DNA of 64,000 nt from positions 124,001 to 188,000 of the forward strand of contig JADNRZ010000033.1 of assembly GCA_015501605.1 (NCBI GenBank). Reading direction: 5' to 3'. Below, in pieces: positions 47,291 to 57,839 of this stretch. Position 1 is the first letter of the stretch. Every line of letters starts with the position of its first letter. The translations under genes and the position numbers were made by a program. The notes beneath the pieces are model-generated. The model was not told the DNA's origin. It ran no database searches and was given only the letters and a program-made list of their open reading frames with translations. Origin of the DNA: Panaeolus papilionaceus (Eukaryota > Basidiomycota > Agaricomycetes > Agaricales).

Positions 47291-49204
47291 CTAGTTAGAG
47301 GAGACGTAGAGCTGATCATCAGACCCATACTGCGTGCCTCCCACGGAGGAAGAACTCTCCCTCCTCAACAACCCACTTACTACCTCTTCCTCGTCGTGAT
47401 CGTGATCATCTTCTTCTTCTTCTTCCTCCTCATCGTCATCGTCTTCTTCCTCGTCATCGTCATCGTCTCCTTCATCTGATGTGGCTACCTCCAAGTCCAC
47501 GGGATCAGAATCATCATTAACATCATTCTCCGAATTGTCGCTTGAAGCCCTATCACTGACATATCCAGAGGAGCCCCCATTGCTGTGCATTACATCTCCA
47601 CCGCGGGTCTCACCACACATGGTCCACAAGCCGTTATCGATATTGCTGGGTTGAGCAGCTGAAATGAATTAATTAGGACACAGATCCTTGTATGAATAAT
47701 ATAATATTCCTACCAGACAATGCATCAGGGCTGAAAGGAAGTTGAGGAGGTGCCTTGTGTAGGATGGAAAAAATATCAAGATCACCGGATTCAGTTCCAC
47801 CTAGCAGAGAAAGACCCGTATTGTGGGGCGGCTCTGACAGTTGACTTGGCGCGGTAGCCAATAGATGCAACAAATCCTGTTCTGCAGTAAAGCTGACATT
47901 GGGGTCGGGAGACTGATACTCACTGGAAGGTAGGACCTCCGGTGGAGCTTTGCCCAAGAGATCCATGAGGTCGTGAAGTTCCATGGTAGCGGCAAACTCG
48001 TCGGTGGTGTCCTCACCTACAAGCTCCATAGGGGCGTTCTCGAGCACATGCATGATATCGTCTACCTCCACTTGAGGTAACTCAGGTGGTGCTGTTTTCA
48101 AAAATTCCAGAAGACCTTGATCATCCTGAGTCAGTGGCAAATGTGGAGGCGCCGCCATGAGGACCTGTAGAAGTGCGTCTTTATCATCGGAGGATGGTAA
48201 TGCCTGCAGGGCATTGTTGAGTAAAGCCAAGAGATTATTATGATCCACGTCGAGATCCGCCGCGGAGACTGATTCCATCATTTCTGTGATTTGATCAATG
48301 AGCGTCCTCCGCGGAAATCAAGTTGCAGAGACCGTACCATCCGCCGCAGCGCAATACTTTTCTTCCACTCGCAGTCCCCAGTGATCTATGTAGTATTCAA
48401 TGTCTTCCTCTGTCGCAGACCCCCTCTGAACATCGTAATCATCTTCCCAGTGGAGTGCAAGCATCTCATAAAGAAAGAGGGGATCCTTTTCCTTTTCTGA
48501 AGGTTCTTGCTGGCGCTTCGGGATGACCGGTTGTGGCATGTCGCTCCACGCCTGGTCATAGAAGCGTGCGTGTGCATACGCCACGGGAATGAACTCCCAG
48601 AAGGCCTGCAGACACTCACCGACATTCGTCAAGTCAAGAATGCTGGTTGGAGGCATCCCGCTATCCAAGTGGTTCCACCAGTCGTTCGCGAAAAGAACAT
48701 CTGCAGGCAACCATGGTGCGAGATTTTCGATCATGTTCGTCCAATGTTGTCCGTCTTCATGGAGATTATGAGTTCCCCATTTTTCTGGGGAGAAATATTC
48801 AAGCACAAGGATCTTCAATGGGCTGCACATGATAGGTGTGTGACCGTTGCAAAAAGAAGCTCCAATCATGCTTAACAAGAACTCCTACATCGAACTGATT
48901 AATGTTCATCGGACCGCAATGCAATGGGCAACTTGGAACCACACACCACTTCCCCTTTCAAGCCTGTTTCCAGCAACATGAGACTTGCCTTGTCAGATGC
49001 GGTAAATGGAAGGCGCATGGCCAAGTTGATGGCTGTCTTGATCTGTGCAGCCAGTCGATAGCTGCTGTACATCAAAATATCCTCTTCCCAATAGGTCCGG
49101 TGGGGTGGAGGAATGTCATGATAACGATGCATTCCTTGAAAGAAACGGAATGGCTTCTGAGCAAGGAATAGGCTGTCGGTAACGTATTCTTCAGAATGAG
49201 ACAT
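47291..49204 (-). CDS. KDZ-element gene, 580-residue protein with seven APPxLP repeats
   Basis: Not a family I recognise. Exons are 49204-48947, 48884-48338, 48283-47714 and 47658-47291, totalling 1743 nt (580 residues plus stop), with 54-62 bp GT-AG introns. Residues 1-268 look globular (FRFFQGMHRYHDIPPPHRTY; LEYFSPEKWGTHNLHEDGQHW). About residues 280-455 hold seven copies of an acidic-LLxxL-xx-APPxLP motif (for example DQGLLEFLKTAPPELP, DLDIFSILHKAPPQLP). The C-terminus has a long Asp/Glu run and a Ser-rich end. The first 48 codons and the promoter are inside the right TIR, so the left TIR repeats them. Repeated short hydrophobic-acidic motifs plus an acidic run resemble transcription-activation regions or protein-docking repeats; that is inference. 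It converges on the transposase gene with 70 bp between stops. Confidence 0.8.
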
Positions 49205-50473
49205 GATGGTGGATGTGAGACAACTAACTGATTGAAAGATGGAGACCGATATGATAAGGTCACCTGATTCTTGCCAAACTTAGAAACCGATGATGCCGTC
49301 AGAATTGATCTGTTGCGCTGCGGATGATCATTATATTTCTGTGGAGAGGGACGACGTCTGCGGAATATCCCATCTATCGGGGGTGCTTATTGTTTCATAC
49401 AATCCTGCAGACTGGTTGTGCCACTGTGATTGCAAACACAATGACCTGCTGCAGAAACAATGTTGCAGTGTAGCCATATATTGCAAAATGACTGATGCCG
49501 CGGTAATGGCGGGCCACTCGTTTCAGTTGATTAGCTTCCACCAACGCAGCCTATTCCGATATTCATTTATGACATTTTCTTGCGAAGCGTATCTGCAGAA
49601 GGTTTCTTTTTTTTGGACCCACTTGTTCAGGCATATCCCATGGAATGGAGTCCGCATCGCGCCTCGAATCCACCGACACAGATTGTTAGATCGCGTACAC
49701 ATCTCCGCCGCGGAGTCAACATCGCGGCTTCTTCTACCATTTCATTTAATACATTCCGCCGCCGCAGGTTGGGCACCCACCGATCCTGCTAGTTTCTTTC
49801 AAGGTATCGCATTACCCATTTTGCAGCTCACAAATTGTCTCTTTACCAACGTCTACTTTTTCTCTAAATCTCACATTTCCGTGGATATTTCAGAGAGACC
49901 CGTCGACCCATCCATGCGAACCTATTTCTCCTCCCCCCCCACCCCTTCCGTGCCCTACTTCCCAATCACCTCCCAACGATCAATTTTTCCACCCTAGTCC
50001 TCCACCGTGTCCAATCCATACTCTCCCCTCCCCCTCCCCATTCCGCTTTTCCCAACCTAATCCCCTACCTCCCACTCCTCCACGTCCAACCATCCATCTA
50101 CCAGTCATACATCCCCACACTTGCCCCACCCTTCCGCCGTGCCCAATTCACTAATCCACTAACCCCCATTTCCGCTCATCCCAACCTGATGCCCCACCTA
50201 CCCCCTCCCGCGCTCCATCCACCATTCACCCACCCACCCACCCACCCCCCTCTCCCCTCCCCCTCTCCCCTCCCCCGCACCCCATCTGCTATCTCTCTAC
50301 CTACCCCCACCCATTCCGCTCATCCGGTATTTATTTATTACATTGATACTATATCTAATGAACTAATTATATAACCTTACTTACCCAGAATGTAGGAAAT
50401 CCATGGTGATCCATGGATCACACTCAGTCATTACGTTGTAGCTAGTCCACAGATCAACAAAGTCGCTACACTG
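49059..50473 (-). repeat. Right terminal inverted repeat of KDZ element
   Basis: Inverted copy of 32709-34123, with the C-rich tract on the + strand (about 49920-50320). It contains the promoter and first exon start of the APP-repeat gene. Confidence 0.92.
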
Positions 50474-51081
50474 TAACTTCCCTACCTGATTGGCTCGCTG
50501 AAAAGGAGTTTGCTGGCATAGCATCATCATGGGGTTGCAGTGGTTTCAAAGAGGAAAACAGAGACACAGTGTAACTGGCAAGCGACTGGTCACCCTTAGA
50601 AAAAATGAATGAATCTAGGAGTCTAGTAAGCTGACAGTGATAACAGGCTTGTCAGCAAAGGTCAGACATAGAGTGTGTAGGTTCAAATGATAACCTACAC
50701 TCCGCCTCCCTTCATGAGCTTTCTTCGTCACCTTGACCTGCATCAGTAGTCTTCCGTGAACTCCTTATCTTGTTTCTTGTATATCTATTACTATTTTTTG
50801 TGTTGTTGATATCCGTCCCGCTCTGAGACAAAAAAAGGAAAAAAAGAAAAACCAGTGAATAATGAAATAGCATCGATTGAGTTCAAGAATAGATTCAATG
50901 ATGTAGGGGCCAATGGATAGTCGGGTAATGCTGACACCTGTGCTTGTGATGAGCATTTCAGCTTAAGACAAAAGTCAACTCGCACTCAGATCCATATTAG
51001 ATAGGGATCGCCAACAGAGCAAGCTGCTGCTAAACATGGGAAAATTGGTGCCAGTGTTTGAATTGATGATAAAGGGAACCA
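50474..51081. other. Flank between KDZ element and CACTG-ended element
   Basis: No gene recognised. The last 50 bases resemble the background block at 11085-11124, so this is probably diverged background sequence. A short direct-inverted TGTAGGTT / AACCTACA pair near 50677-50700 may form a small hairpin. Confidence 0.5.
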
Positions 51082-51151
51082 CACTGTAAACCCTGCGTCA
51101 GGGTTAATAACCCCTTTGAAGAGCGGTCAAGTCCTCCTGCGAAAGGGGGTA

Positions 51152-51618
51152 CAGTCGTCTCTGAAATAACCGATAGCAGTCGGTGGACACGCTATTGGTT
51201 ATAGGAGAGTATCGGGTACCTCAGAGCATAAAAATAAAATATAGACAAAATTCAATATTTTTCAGGGTAGCAGGACCCTGATTGTGACCTATTGTGACTA
51301 AAAGTCACCACATGGTGGTCTCGATTGACGCAAATTCGCCTGATTTCACCTCCATTTCTGTCTTGGTGTCAACGTAAGGCCAAATATGCTCAAAACCTGA
51401 CCAAATCTATCAAATAGGGTGAAATTTTTTCGAAAATTGGACCCTGAAGGGTCGAAAACCTATCGCTTTTTCTAGTTTTGAACTATCAGCTATTGCATAG
51501 AGGAGAGTTATCAGTTATGGAGCCAATTTCCCTGCCTACTGAATTGGTGGACGCAAAAATCTATCGGTTAGAGCAGAGTATCAGTTATCACAGGTATCAG
51601 TTATATCAGAGACGACTG
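51152..51618. mobile_element. Tc1/mariner-type MITE, 467 bp, TA target duplication
   Basis: The ends are CAGTCGTCTCTGAAATAACC on the left and, inward on the other strand, CAGTCGTCTCTGATATAACT, with TA on both sides (51150-51151 and 51619-51620). No coding capacity. Nested 70 bp inside the left end of the CACTG element, so it is the younger insertion. The right half repeats TATCAGTTAT-like words. Confidence 0.85.
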
Positions 51619-52800
51619 TATTCCATCACCTGAAGAGGGTCAGCCAAAAATTGGAACTTGTGCAAAAGGAGTTTAAAGCACACTTACACAGGGGGTATAG
51701 TTGCGTTTGCAGGCAGTTTTAGTACTAAATTTTACCCCTCTGAAAGAGGTTTATAACCCACTGAAGAACCCCACAACAGGAAGGAAATTCTTCCCTAATT
51801 TTGAAACACTAAAACTCCTTATTTTGGGGTTATTCCCTCTAGTCAAGTGCTACCATAGCCCTTGGCTGGGGATTTTTTCCACCCTTTCTGTATAATAAAA
51901 ATATCATATTATATCAAAGCTATAGAGAAATACAACCCGGTATTAACTAGAATAATGCAGATATATTTGAAACTACATTCAGGAAAGCCATAGATGGTGC
52001 ACACAATAAGCTAAAAACAAGATACAAGAACTCACCAAGACTTGGCTACAACATCTGCCAGACATCTAAGGCATGCTGCGACCTGTACTGGCATCCTTTT
52101 CATCCCAACCTCCCCCTTGACAAGCACACCAAGCTGCATAAATAATTAAGCTGGAGTAAAAACAGACATGGACATTAAATAACATACTTGGAATATGTCA
52201 GCCTGGCTTCATTGCCTTGTCAAACCATTTCCCCGAAAATTGCAGTAAATGCAGATATGTGGTGAATATACAATGGTGGCTTTGAAGGAGATGATGGTGA
52301 GTATGAGAAAGACAAAGGGAGAAAGGTAAAGTAAGTGGACAACCGTTGAACAAACTTCAACCATCAGTCATGTGTTTGTCCAAACACACCTCAGCATCAC
52401 CCTTTGTTTGTATGAAGACACTTTTTTTTCGCTAAATCCACTGGCTATCAGTGGTCGCTCAAACTCATAGCATCAAGTAACAACATTTGACTATTTGAGT
52501 TTTACTTAAAAATTAATATATGCAAAGTGTGATGTCAGATATTACAGTTTTGTTATCAACTATTGAATATGAGTCTATGGATGTAGTATAAACAGTGACA
52601 TAAACCCCTCCCAGAAGGGGTTTTCCATGAATTCCTCAAACACCCCCTTTTCACCCCGCCCAGCATTCTAATAGAGGTTCCTCATAAACACCTTGACATA
52701 CCTAATCAAAACCCAATTTGCAAGGGTTTATAAAACCCCAGACTGCGCAGTTTGATGTACAGCAACAAACCCCACAAACATGAGGTTCTGACTCCCAAGA

Positions 52801-52957
52801 GTAAAAACCCTCTGAAAGGAGGGCTGACAAAATTCCAAATACAGAAACCAGGCCTCAGAGGGTTGTCAATCACAAGTACGAAAACCCCTCTGAAAGGAGG
52901 CTTGAAAAAACACCAAATATGAATACTGCACCTCAGAGGGGGTGTTGATGACAAGTA
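52801..52957. repeat. Two tandem repeats of about 78 bp
   Basis: Direct copies at 52801-52878 and 52879-52957, each with CCCTCTGAAAGGAGG, CCAAATA and CCTCAGAGGG words. Each can fold because CCCTCTGA and TCAGAGGG are complementary. Part of the CACTG element interior. Confidence 0.7.
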
Positions 52958-53110
52958 AAAAACCCCTTTCTGCAGGAGGGGTTTTCACTCCCTTATTTGA
53001 GTTTATGACTAAACCCCCACAAAAACCCCTTATTTAACTTCGTCTCAATGGGGGTTTTCTCCTCTGTACAATTCAAAGGGGTTAATAACCCCCAATTTGG
53101 GTTCACAGTG

Positions 53111-54856
53111 CCTGTCCATCAAACCAGGTTGATCCCAAACCACCATCATTGTTGCACTTACTATCATTGACCAGTACTTTGTGCCAACCAGAACTTTGTG
53201 CAGTCACAAAATTTAGCAGGGAAAAGTGACAGCTTGTTCCTGAGAGTGACAAATTCCCCACCAAAACATAACACAGCACGAAGTCCTGGTTAACACGAAG
53301 TACTGGTCAGTGATAGTACTCTTGCTTACTCTGAGCTGAACAATTGTTGTCCCTCTTTCATTCCTCTCTCTACTTCTCTCTCACTTTCTATGTTTTTTCC
53401 CCTTGAGGATTAAATACTCTTCTTTTAACAAAGCTACTGTGGGCTGAGCCATCTATTGGCTCACTTAGGGATAAGAGTTGGCTCTGGTTGATGTTGACTG
53501 GTTCCAAATAGATAAAAGTGAGTATAAGTTTATGCTGGCACTTTCTGGACTGGCCTGACCCACAAACATTTTCAGTGTATTTAGATAGAAGAATACTATC
53601 CATTTGAACGCCATTTATGACCCACGCTCTCAAGCTCCATGACAGGGTCATTGCTCCAACCCAGCTTAAACATTGATTCTGCTGTCTTCACTCATGATTC
53701 GCGTTACATGACTATGAAACTCTCATTGAATTTGCATCTAGAGTGACTTTGAGGCCTGGGGGATGGCTGGGAGTATGTGGATGCAAGTGCAGTTACATTG
53801 GAATTCACCAGCTCAATTTGCCTATCATCAATGTGATACCACTCTCTGATCTTGCTGGATGAGTGAGTTCATGTTTTATCATTCTTAGTTGCCACTCAGG
53901 ATTGTGAGTGTTGGGATAGTGTTGTTGTAGCAGGGAGATGACCCTGCCTGCACATGAGTGGATGTCATAGAGCTTAGACTGTAAGCTTCATGTATTTCTC
54001 TTATTATCAATCACCGCAAATCTCATTAAAACTAACCTCTCATTTACTTCCAGTGTCGCCAGTTAAATCCACCTCCAGCTGTATAACCAATGGCTTAAAA
54101 TAATCACAGCCAATGCCCCTGTTTTCTTCCATATCTGCCCATTTGCTACACTGCACTACAGGGTGTCACCTCCTGGAGATAAACTCGTCGCCTCACCACC
54201 TTTTACTCTCTGGGACTACATGGAATTGCTGCTCATTGGCAACAAGACAGAGCAACCATGAACATATCACTGGCGACAGCACTGGAATGACTGACATGCC
54301 ATCTAGTGTCATCATTTCCTCATCTCTCTATGAACATTGTGGGACCTGTGCTTTGATTCACTCATCGTTGCCACAATTATCCATCTGTCAATGTGATTCA
54401 AACACCCTCTGCGCCAGTCAAACTCTTTTCTTAGACCAACCCATATGCCTCCCTCCACCTCGCTCACTCCACATAATCCCAAGATGCTACATTGCATGTC
54501 TCCTCCTACCTTTACCTTCTCCATAATGCAATCTGCTGCGATTTCGCAGCAAAACCCTGATTTCTTCCTCATGGTGCTCATGTCTCAAGCCAAATAGTCC
54601 ATCATTTCTGCTCATCAGATACATGCTATGAACCCTCACAAGGGAATTCTGCTTCTGGTCTGGTTGAAGAGCCAGTTCTGCACACTGTTTCCAGTTGTTT
54701 AATTCCAGTGTTTTTATGCTCTTAACGTCCATACCATTCAGGCGTTGTAGCTGTGGTGACAGAAATCATTGTTGAGGGGGTTGAAACAAAAGAGGAAGGT
54801 ATTGTTGCATGAGCCACAACCACAGCCATCAGGTGATGTGGACCTCACTCACTTCA
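53111..54856. repeat. Background unit copy 5, upstream module (diverged)
   Basis: A more diverged copy of 11124-12650 and 26510-28060. The intron-like segment 53991-54053 (GTAAGC, CTAACC, TTCCAG) is kept. It is split by the TA-flanked MITE at 53161 and ends at the hAT-like element. No protein gene is supported. Confidence 0.6.
53161..53316. mobile_element. Small MITE, 156 bp, TA target duplication
   Basis: About 40-bp inverted ends: CTATCATTGACCAGTACTTT on the left and CTATCACTGACCAGTACTTC from the right. TA flanks both sides (53159-53160 and 53317-53318). No coding capacity. Tc1/mariner type is inferred from the TA duplication. Confidence 0.85.
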
Positions 54857-55250
54857 TCAGGAAAAGGCACTTCGGGTGTGGAGACTTTGGAAAGCCACCT
54901 GGAGACTCCTGGAGACTCCAAAAGAACAAAACCTAACAAAGATACCTGGAGTCTTCTGAGAGTCTTAGAGGTTCTAAGTCCTATTTTGAAACAGCTTTCC
55001 GAAGACTTTGGAAAGTCTCCAGGAGCTTTCTGATAGTCTTTGTAGTATTTCTGAAAGTCTTGTAATTTGCATAGCAGCTTTCATTTTTCTTTTCAATTCC
55101 AAGTCCAACATGTAATATGAAAGATCAAAAAGCATGTATTGCACCTAAGAACCTATGACATATATAACTAGCTTACAGTAGACTATTATTATGAGTAGAC
55201 ATAAAGAGTGAAAGTAGAATATGAAATGTGTACAGGAGAATGAAAATGGC

Positions 55251-55810
55251 AAAAAAAGCGGACTAATAAGAATGAAGGAGAGAAAGAAGGATGAAGCCAG
55301 AATCTCATGGTAGGAAAGTTAGCCAGTGAGAGAGAATAACATGAGAAATAAAGAGTAGAAACAATAGTGCAGGAGCTAAGGAGCAAGATAGTGACAGTGA
55401 TGACATGGCAGTGGACACAGTCAAAGAGATAGTGAATAATTTAAAAAGGGAGAAAAAGCGGACATGTGAGTCTGTTCCACAGTCACCAACCCCCAAAATG
55501 AACCTTGAGACAAGAGAAAAACTAAGGAACAAGAGGAGGAGGAAGTAATAGCAGCAAGAGAGGACAGGCATGAGCAGTACATGGTGGACAGAAAATATAT
55601 AAAAAAGCGGACTAAAATGTAGGGAAAAAGAGGAAGAGGGGTCAGACATAGGTGGAAGGGTTGTACAAGTAACACATGCAGAAGAAAAGAGGAGTGGTCA
55701 GAGAATAAAAGAGGGAAAAGGTCAAAAAAAGCGGACAAGAGGGGAGCAATGGAGAGGAATCAACCAGCAGAAAGATAGTCAACAGCAGAAAAACCTCAAA
55801 AAAGCGGAAT
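55251..55810 (+). repeat. Five spaced AAAAAAGCGG words in a purine-rich stretch
   Basis: The GCGG cores begin at about 55258, 55458, 55607, 55731 and 55804, so the spacing shrinks rightwards. The surrounding + strand is strongly purine-rich. The same word recurs in the foldback element at 36630-40490. No gene is supported. Confidence 0.6.
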
Positions 55811-55989
55811 AGACTCACCAATAACCCTATACCATCCCATCCCATCCCTCCCAACAGATGAATAAAGAGGAAACCATGAAATGTGGTGAGTGCAGAAGTG
55901 GGGATGGTGGTGGAAGGAAGGAAAGAAGTGATGATGTGGCAGTCAATGGCATGCTCCGATGTTTGAGCCGCTTTTCAAGCTCATTTATT

Positions 55990-56275
55990 TAATTGTGACG
56001 CTTGCACCACACCTAAAATTATGATTTATATATCAAAATAAAGCTAAAATTGAGTAGAGTTAGATTCAATTTAGAGCGCTTATGTGCGGTTATTTTATCA
56101 GCCCACATATCGCAATATATGGTTTGACAAAACACTGTAACTGCTATCTTGGGAGAATAAAAGCGCGCACAGCAGCGCTCTAAGTATATTTGCATTCTAC
56201 TTATTTTTAGCTTTATTTTAATATATAAATCATAATTTTACGTGCAGTGTAAGAGGTGCAACTGAAAATGCTGTT
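55990..56275. repeat. Hairpin repeat, tandem copy 1
   Basis: Arms of about 100 bp with shared AATTATGATTTATATAT and AATAAAGCTAAAA words fold onto each other, ending near the loop in GAGCGCT. The loop is about 80 bp. Nested inside the hAT-like element. Confidence 0.75.
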
Positions 56276-56314
56276 GATTTTAAATACTTGATTGACTTTT
56301 AACTGTATTTATTC

Positions 56315-56592
56315 AATTGTGATGCTTATACTGCACCTAAAATTATGATTTATATACCAAAATAAAGCTAAAATAGAATAGAATCTAACTGTACTTATGG
56401 CGCTCTTGTGCAGTCAATTCTTAGGCTGAGATATGGCAAAATACAGCTTCTTAAAACACTAAAATTGCCATTTTGGGAAAATGAAAAAGCGCACAAAAGC
56501 GCTGTGAATGTAGTTAGATCCCACTTATTTTTAGCTTTATTTTGATATATAAATCATAATTCTAAGTGCAGTTTAAGAGATGCTACTAAATA
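56315..56592. repeat. Hairpin repeat, tandem copy 2
   Basis: A diverged second copy of the preceding hairpin, offset by about 325 bp in the same orientation, with the same arm words and a GCGCT stem near the loop. Confidence 0.75.
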
Positions 56593-56962
56593 TACTGTTC
56601 AAGTTAAATACTTTGAAATGTACAAGTCCATTTTCTCACACTCTGACTTTTAAATATTTTGAGTGTTGTTGATCTATCTAGCAAAAACAAAGCTGGAAAA
56701 TATATAATTTTTAGTCTTTAGTAATAACTGACAATAATCCTCCAAGCTAAAATTTTGTGAAAGGAGTCAGAGATAATGAAGTATTGTTAAAGCTATTGAA
56801 TAAACACTAGAAGATTTTGGAAATCTTTTGAAAGACCTCCAGGAGACTCTGGACATTTTCAAAGCTTCAGAAAGATGCTAAAGTCTCCTGGAGATGATTA
56901 AAAGATGTAAAAGACTTCCAGAGATACTAAAGAGTCTCCGGCTGCCAAGTGCATTTTCCTGA

Positions 56963-57839
56963 TGACTTCAACCTCTATGTCAACAACGGCAACAGCGATG
57001 GACCTCACTTCTTCTGTAAAACCTCCCCCAACATCTTGGGCTGCTTTTCATGGTCATTTACTTGCTCTAGGTGTCACTGATGCAGCAGGAAATGCTGTTG
57101 GACTTTGCTCATCAGGTGACAGGGACATGGTGACACATTGACTCCTAAGTCAAGCCAGGCTCAAAGGATTGTTGTCACCTCTCTTGTAACACCTCACTTG
57201 AAACTGTACGCCACCTTTCAGGGTGCTTTGCTTGACCTGGGTGTCACCAATGTGCCAGGAAATGTTGTTGTTGGACATTGTTGGCATTTTGGGCAGGTTT
57301 GGGTACAGAAAGGAGGGGTAATATTTCAGATGTTGAGTCACATCTGGGTCTAGTTGGTGTTGAGTGTCAGGTTGGAAAGATGGGTGCGATGAGAGAGAGG
57401 GTGTGAATAAGGTAGTGGGGAAGGAGGGTGAGGGGATGAAGGTTGGGAGTGAGACAAGGACTGAACCAACTACCAATATGAGTTGATATATTTTTGAGTA
57501 CTATTGTGTGGTATCTAGATTAAGTTATGTGTGCCAGCCTTTTTGTGTTGTATGGAAATCTTGTTTAAATGCAGTTACTTTCAAACCCAAGTTTGAAAGG
57601 TTCTTTTGTCTAATGACTCATTGCATAAATTACTTCATATTCCTGTCTTTGCCTTACCTCAGCATTATCACCTACATCATCCCTTCTTGAAGCACTCACC
57701 ATGCCCTGTTTGTCCTGTGTGGAAGCACTATGTTTATCCCTTTGTCCATGAAGAGCCTTTGCCAAAATAAAATATAAGTGCATTTAAATTCCAACATTTG
57801 AGAAGAGAAATTGACAATTGAGTACAATTAACTGCCTAT
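56963..57839. repeat. Background unit copy 5, between hAT-like element and GTPase C
   Basis: 56971-57480 matches 28075-28430 and includes the second half of the ~168-bp tandem pair (anchor at 57110). 57480-57839 shows no gene or clear match. Confidence 0.6.

Larger units (their letters stand above)
32709..50473. mobile_element. 17.8-kb KDZ-type DNA transposon with long TIRs and five genes
   Basis: The outer ends are CAGTGTAGCGAC at 32709 and its reverse complement ending at 50473. The arms run 1,415 bp inward on each side (to 34123 and from 49059) without length difference. Inside is a KDZ transposase with its Cys cluster, four further multi-exon genes and a nested foldback element. KDZ elements are known from Agaricomycetes. 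I could not find a clean target duplication: the flanks are GGTAATTG on the left and TAACTTCC on the right. The arms look identical where I compared them, so the element moved, or its arms were homogenised, recently. Confidence 0.88.
51082..53110. mobile_element. Non-autonomous CACTA-like element (CACTG ends)
   Basis: The left end is CACTGTAAACCC followed by GGGTTAATAACCCCTTTGAA. The right end, read inward on the other strand, is CACTGTGAACCC, then GGGTTATTAACCCCTTTGAA. The flanks CCA and CCT could be a decayed 3-bp target duplication. The interior is full of AACCCCTCTGAAAGGAGG-like subterminal repeats and holds no transposase frame. CACTA-superfamily membership is inferred from the CACTG termini and repeat-rich ends. 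It sits inside a diverged background copy, which resumes at 53111. Confidence 0.7.
54857..56962. mobile_element. Non-autonomous hAT-like element, 2.1 kb
   Basis: The ends are TCAGGAAAAGGCACTT and, inward from the right, TCAGGAAAATGCACTT. The flanks TCACTTCA (54849-54856) and TGACTTCA (56963-56970) match in 7 of 8 bases. Subterminal GGAGACT/AGTCTCC words are abundant at both ends. The interior holds a purine-rich stretch with AAAAAAGCGGAC words and two tandem hairpin repeats, but no transposase. Other copies of the background unit (for example 14510-14560) read straight across the site. hAT type is inferred from the roughly 8-bp duplication. Confidence 0.82.

Noticed and set aside
32701..50481. 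8-bp target duplication for the KDZ element
   Set aside because: The flanks GGTAATTG and TAACTTCC do not match, so I do not claim one.
52801..52957. CRISPR-like array
   Set aside because: Only two diverged copies without constant-length unique spacers, in a eukaryotic transposon interior.
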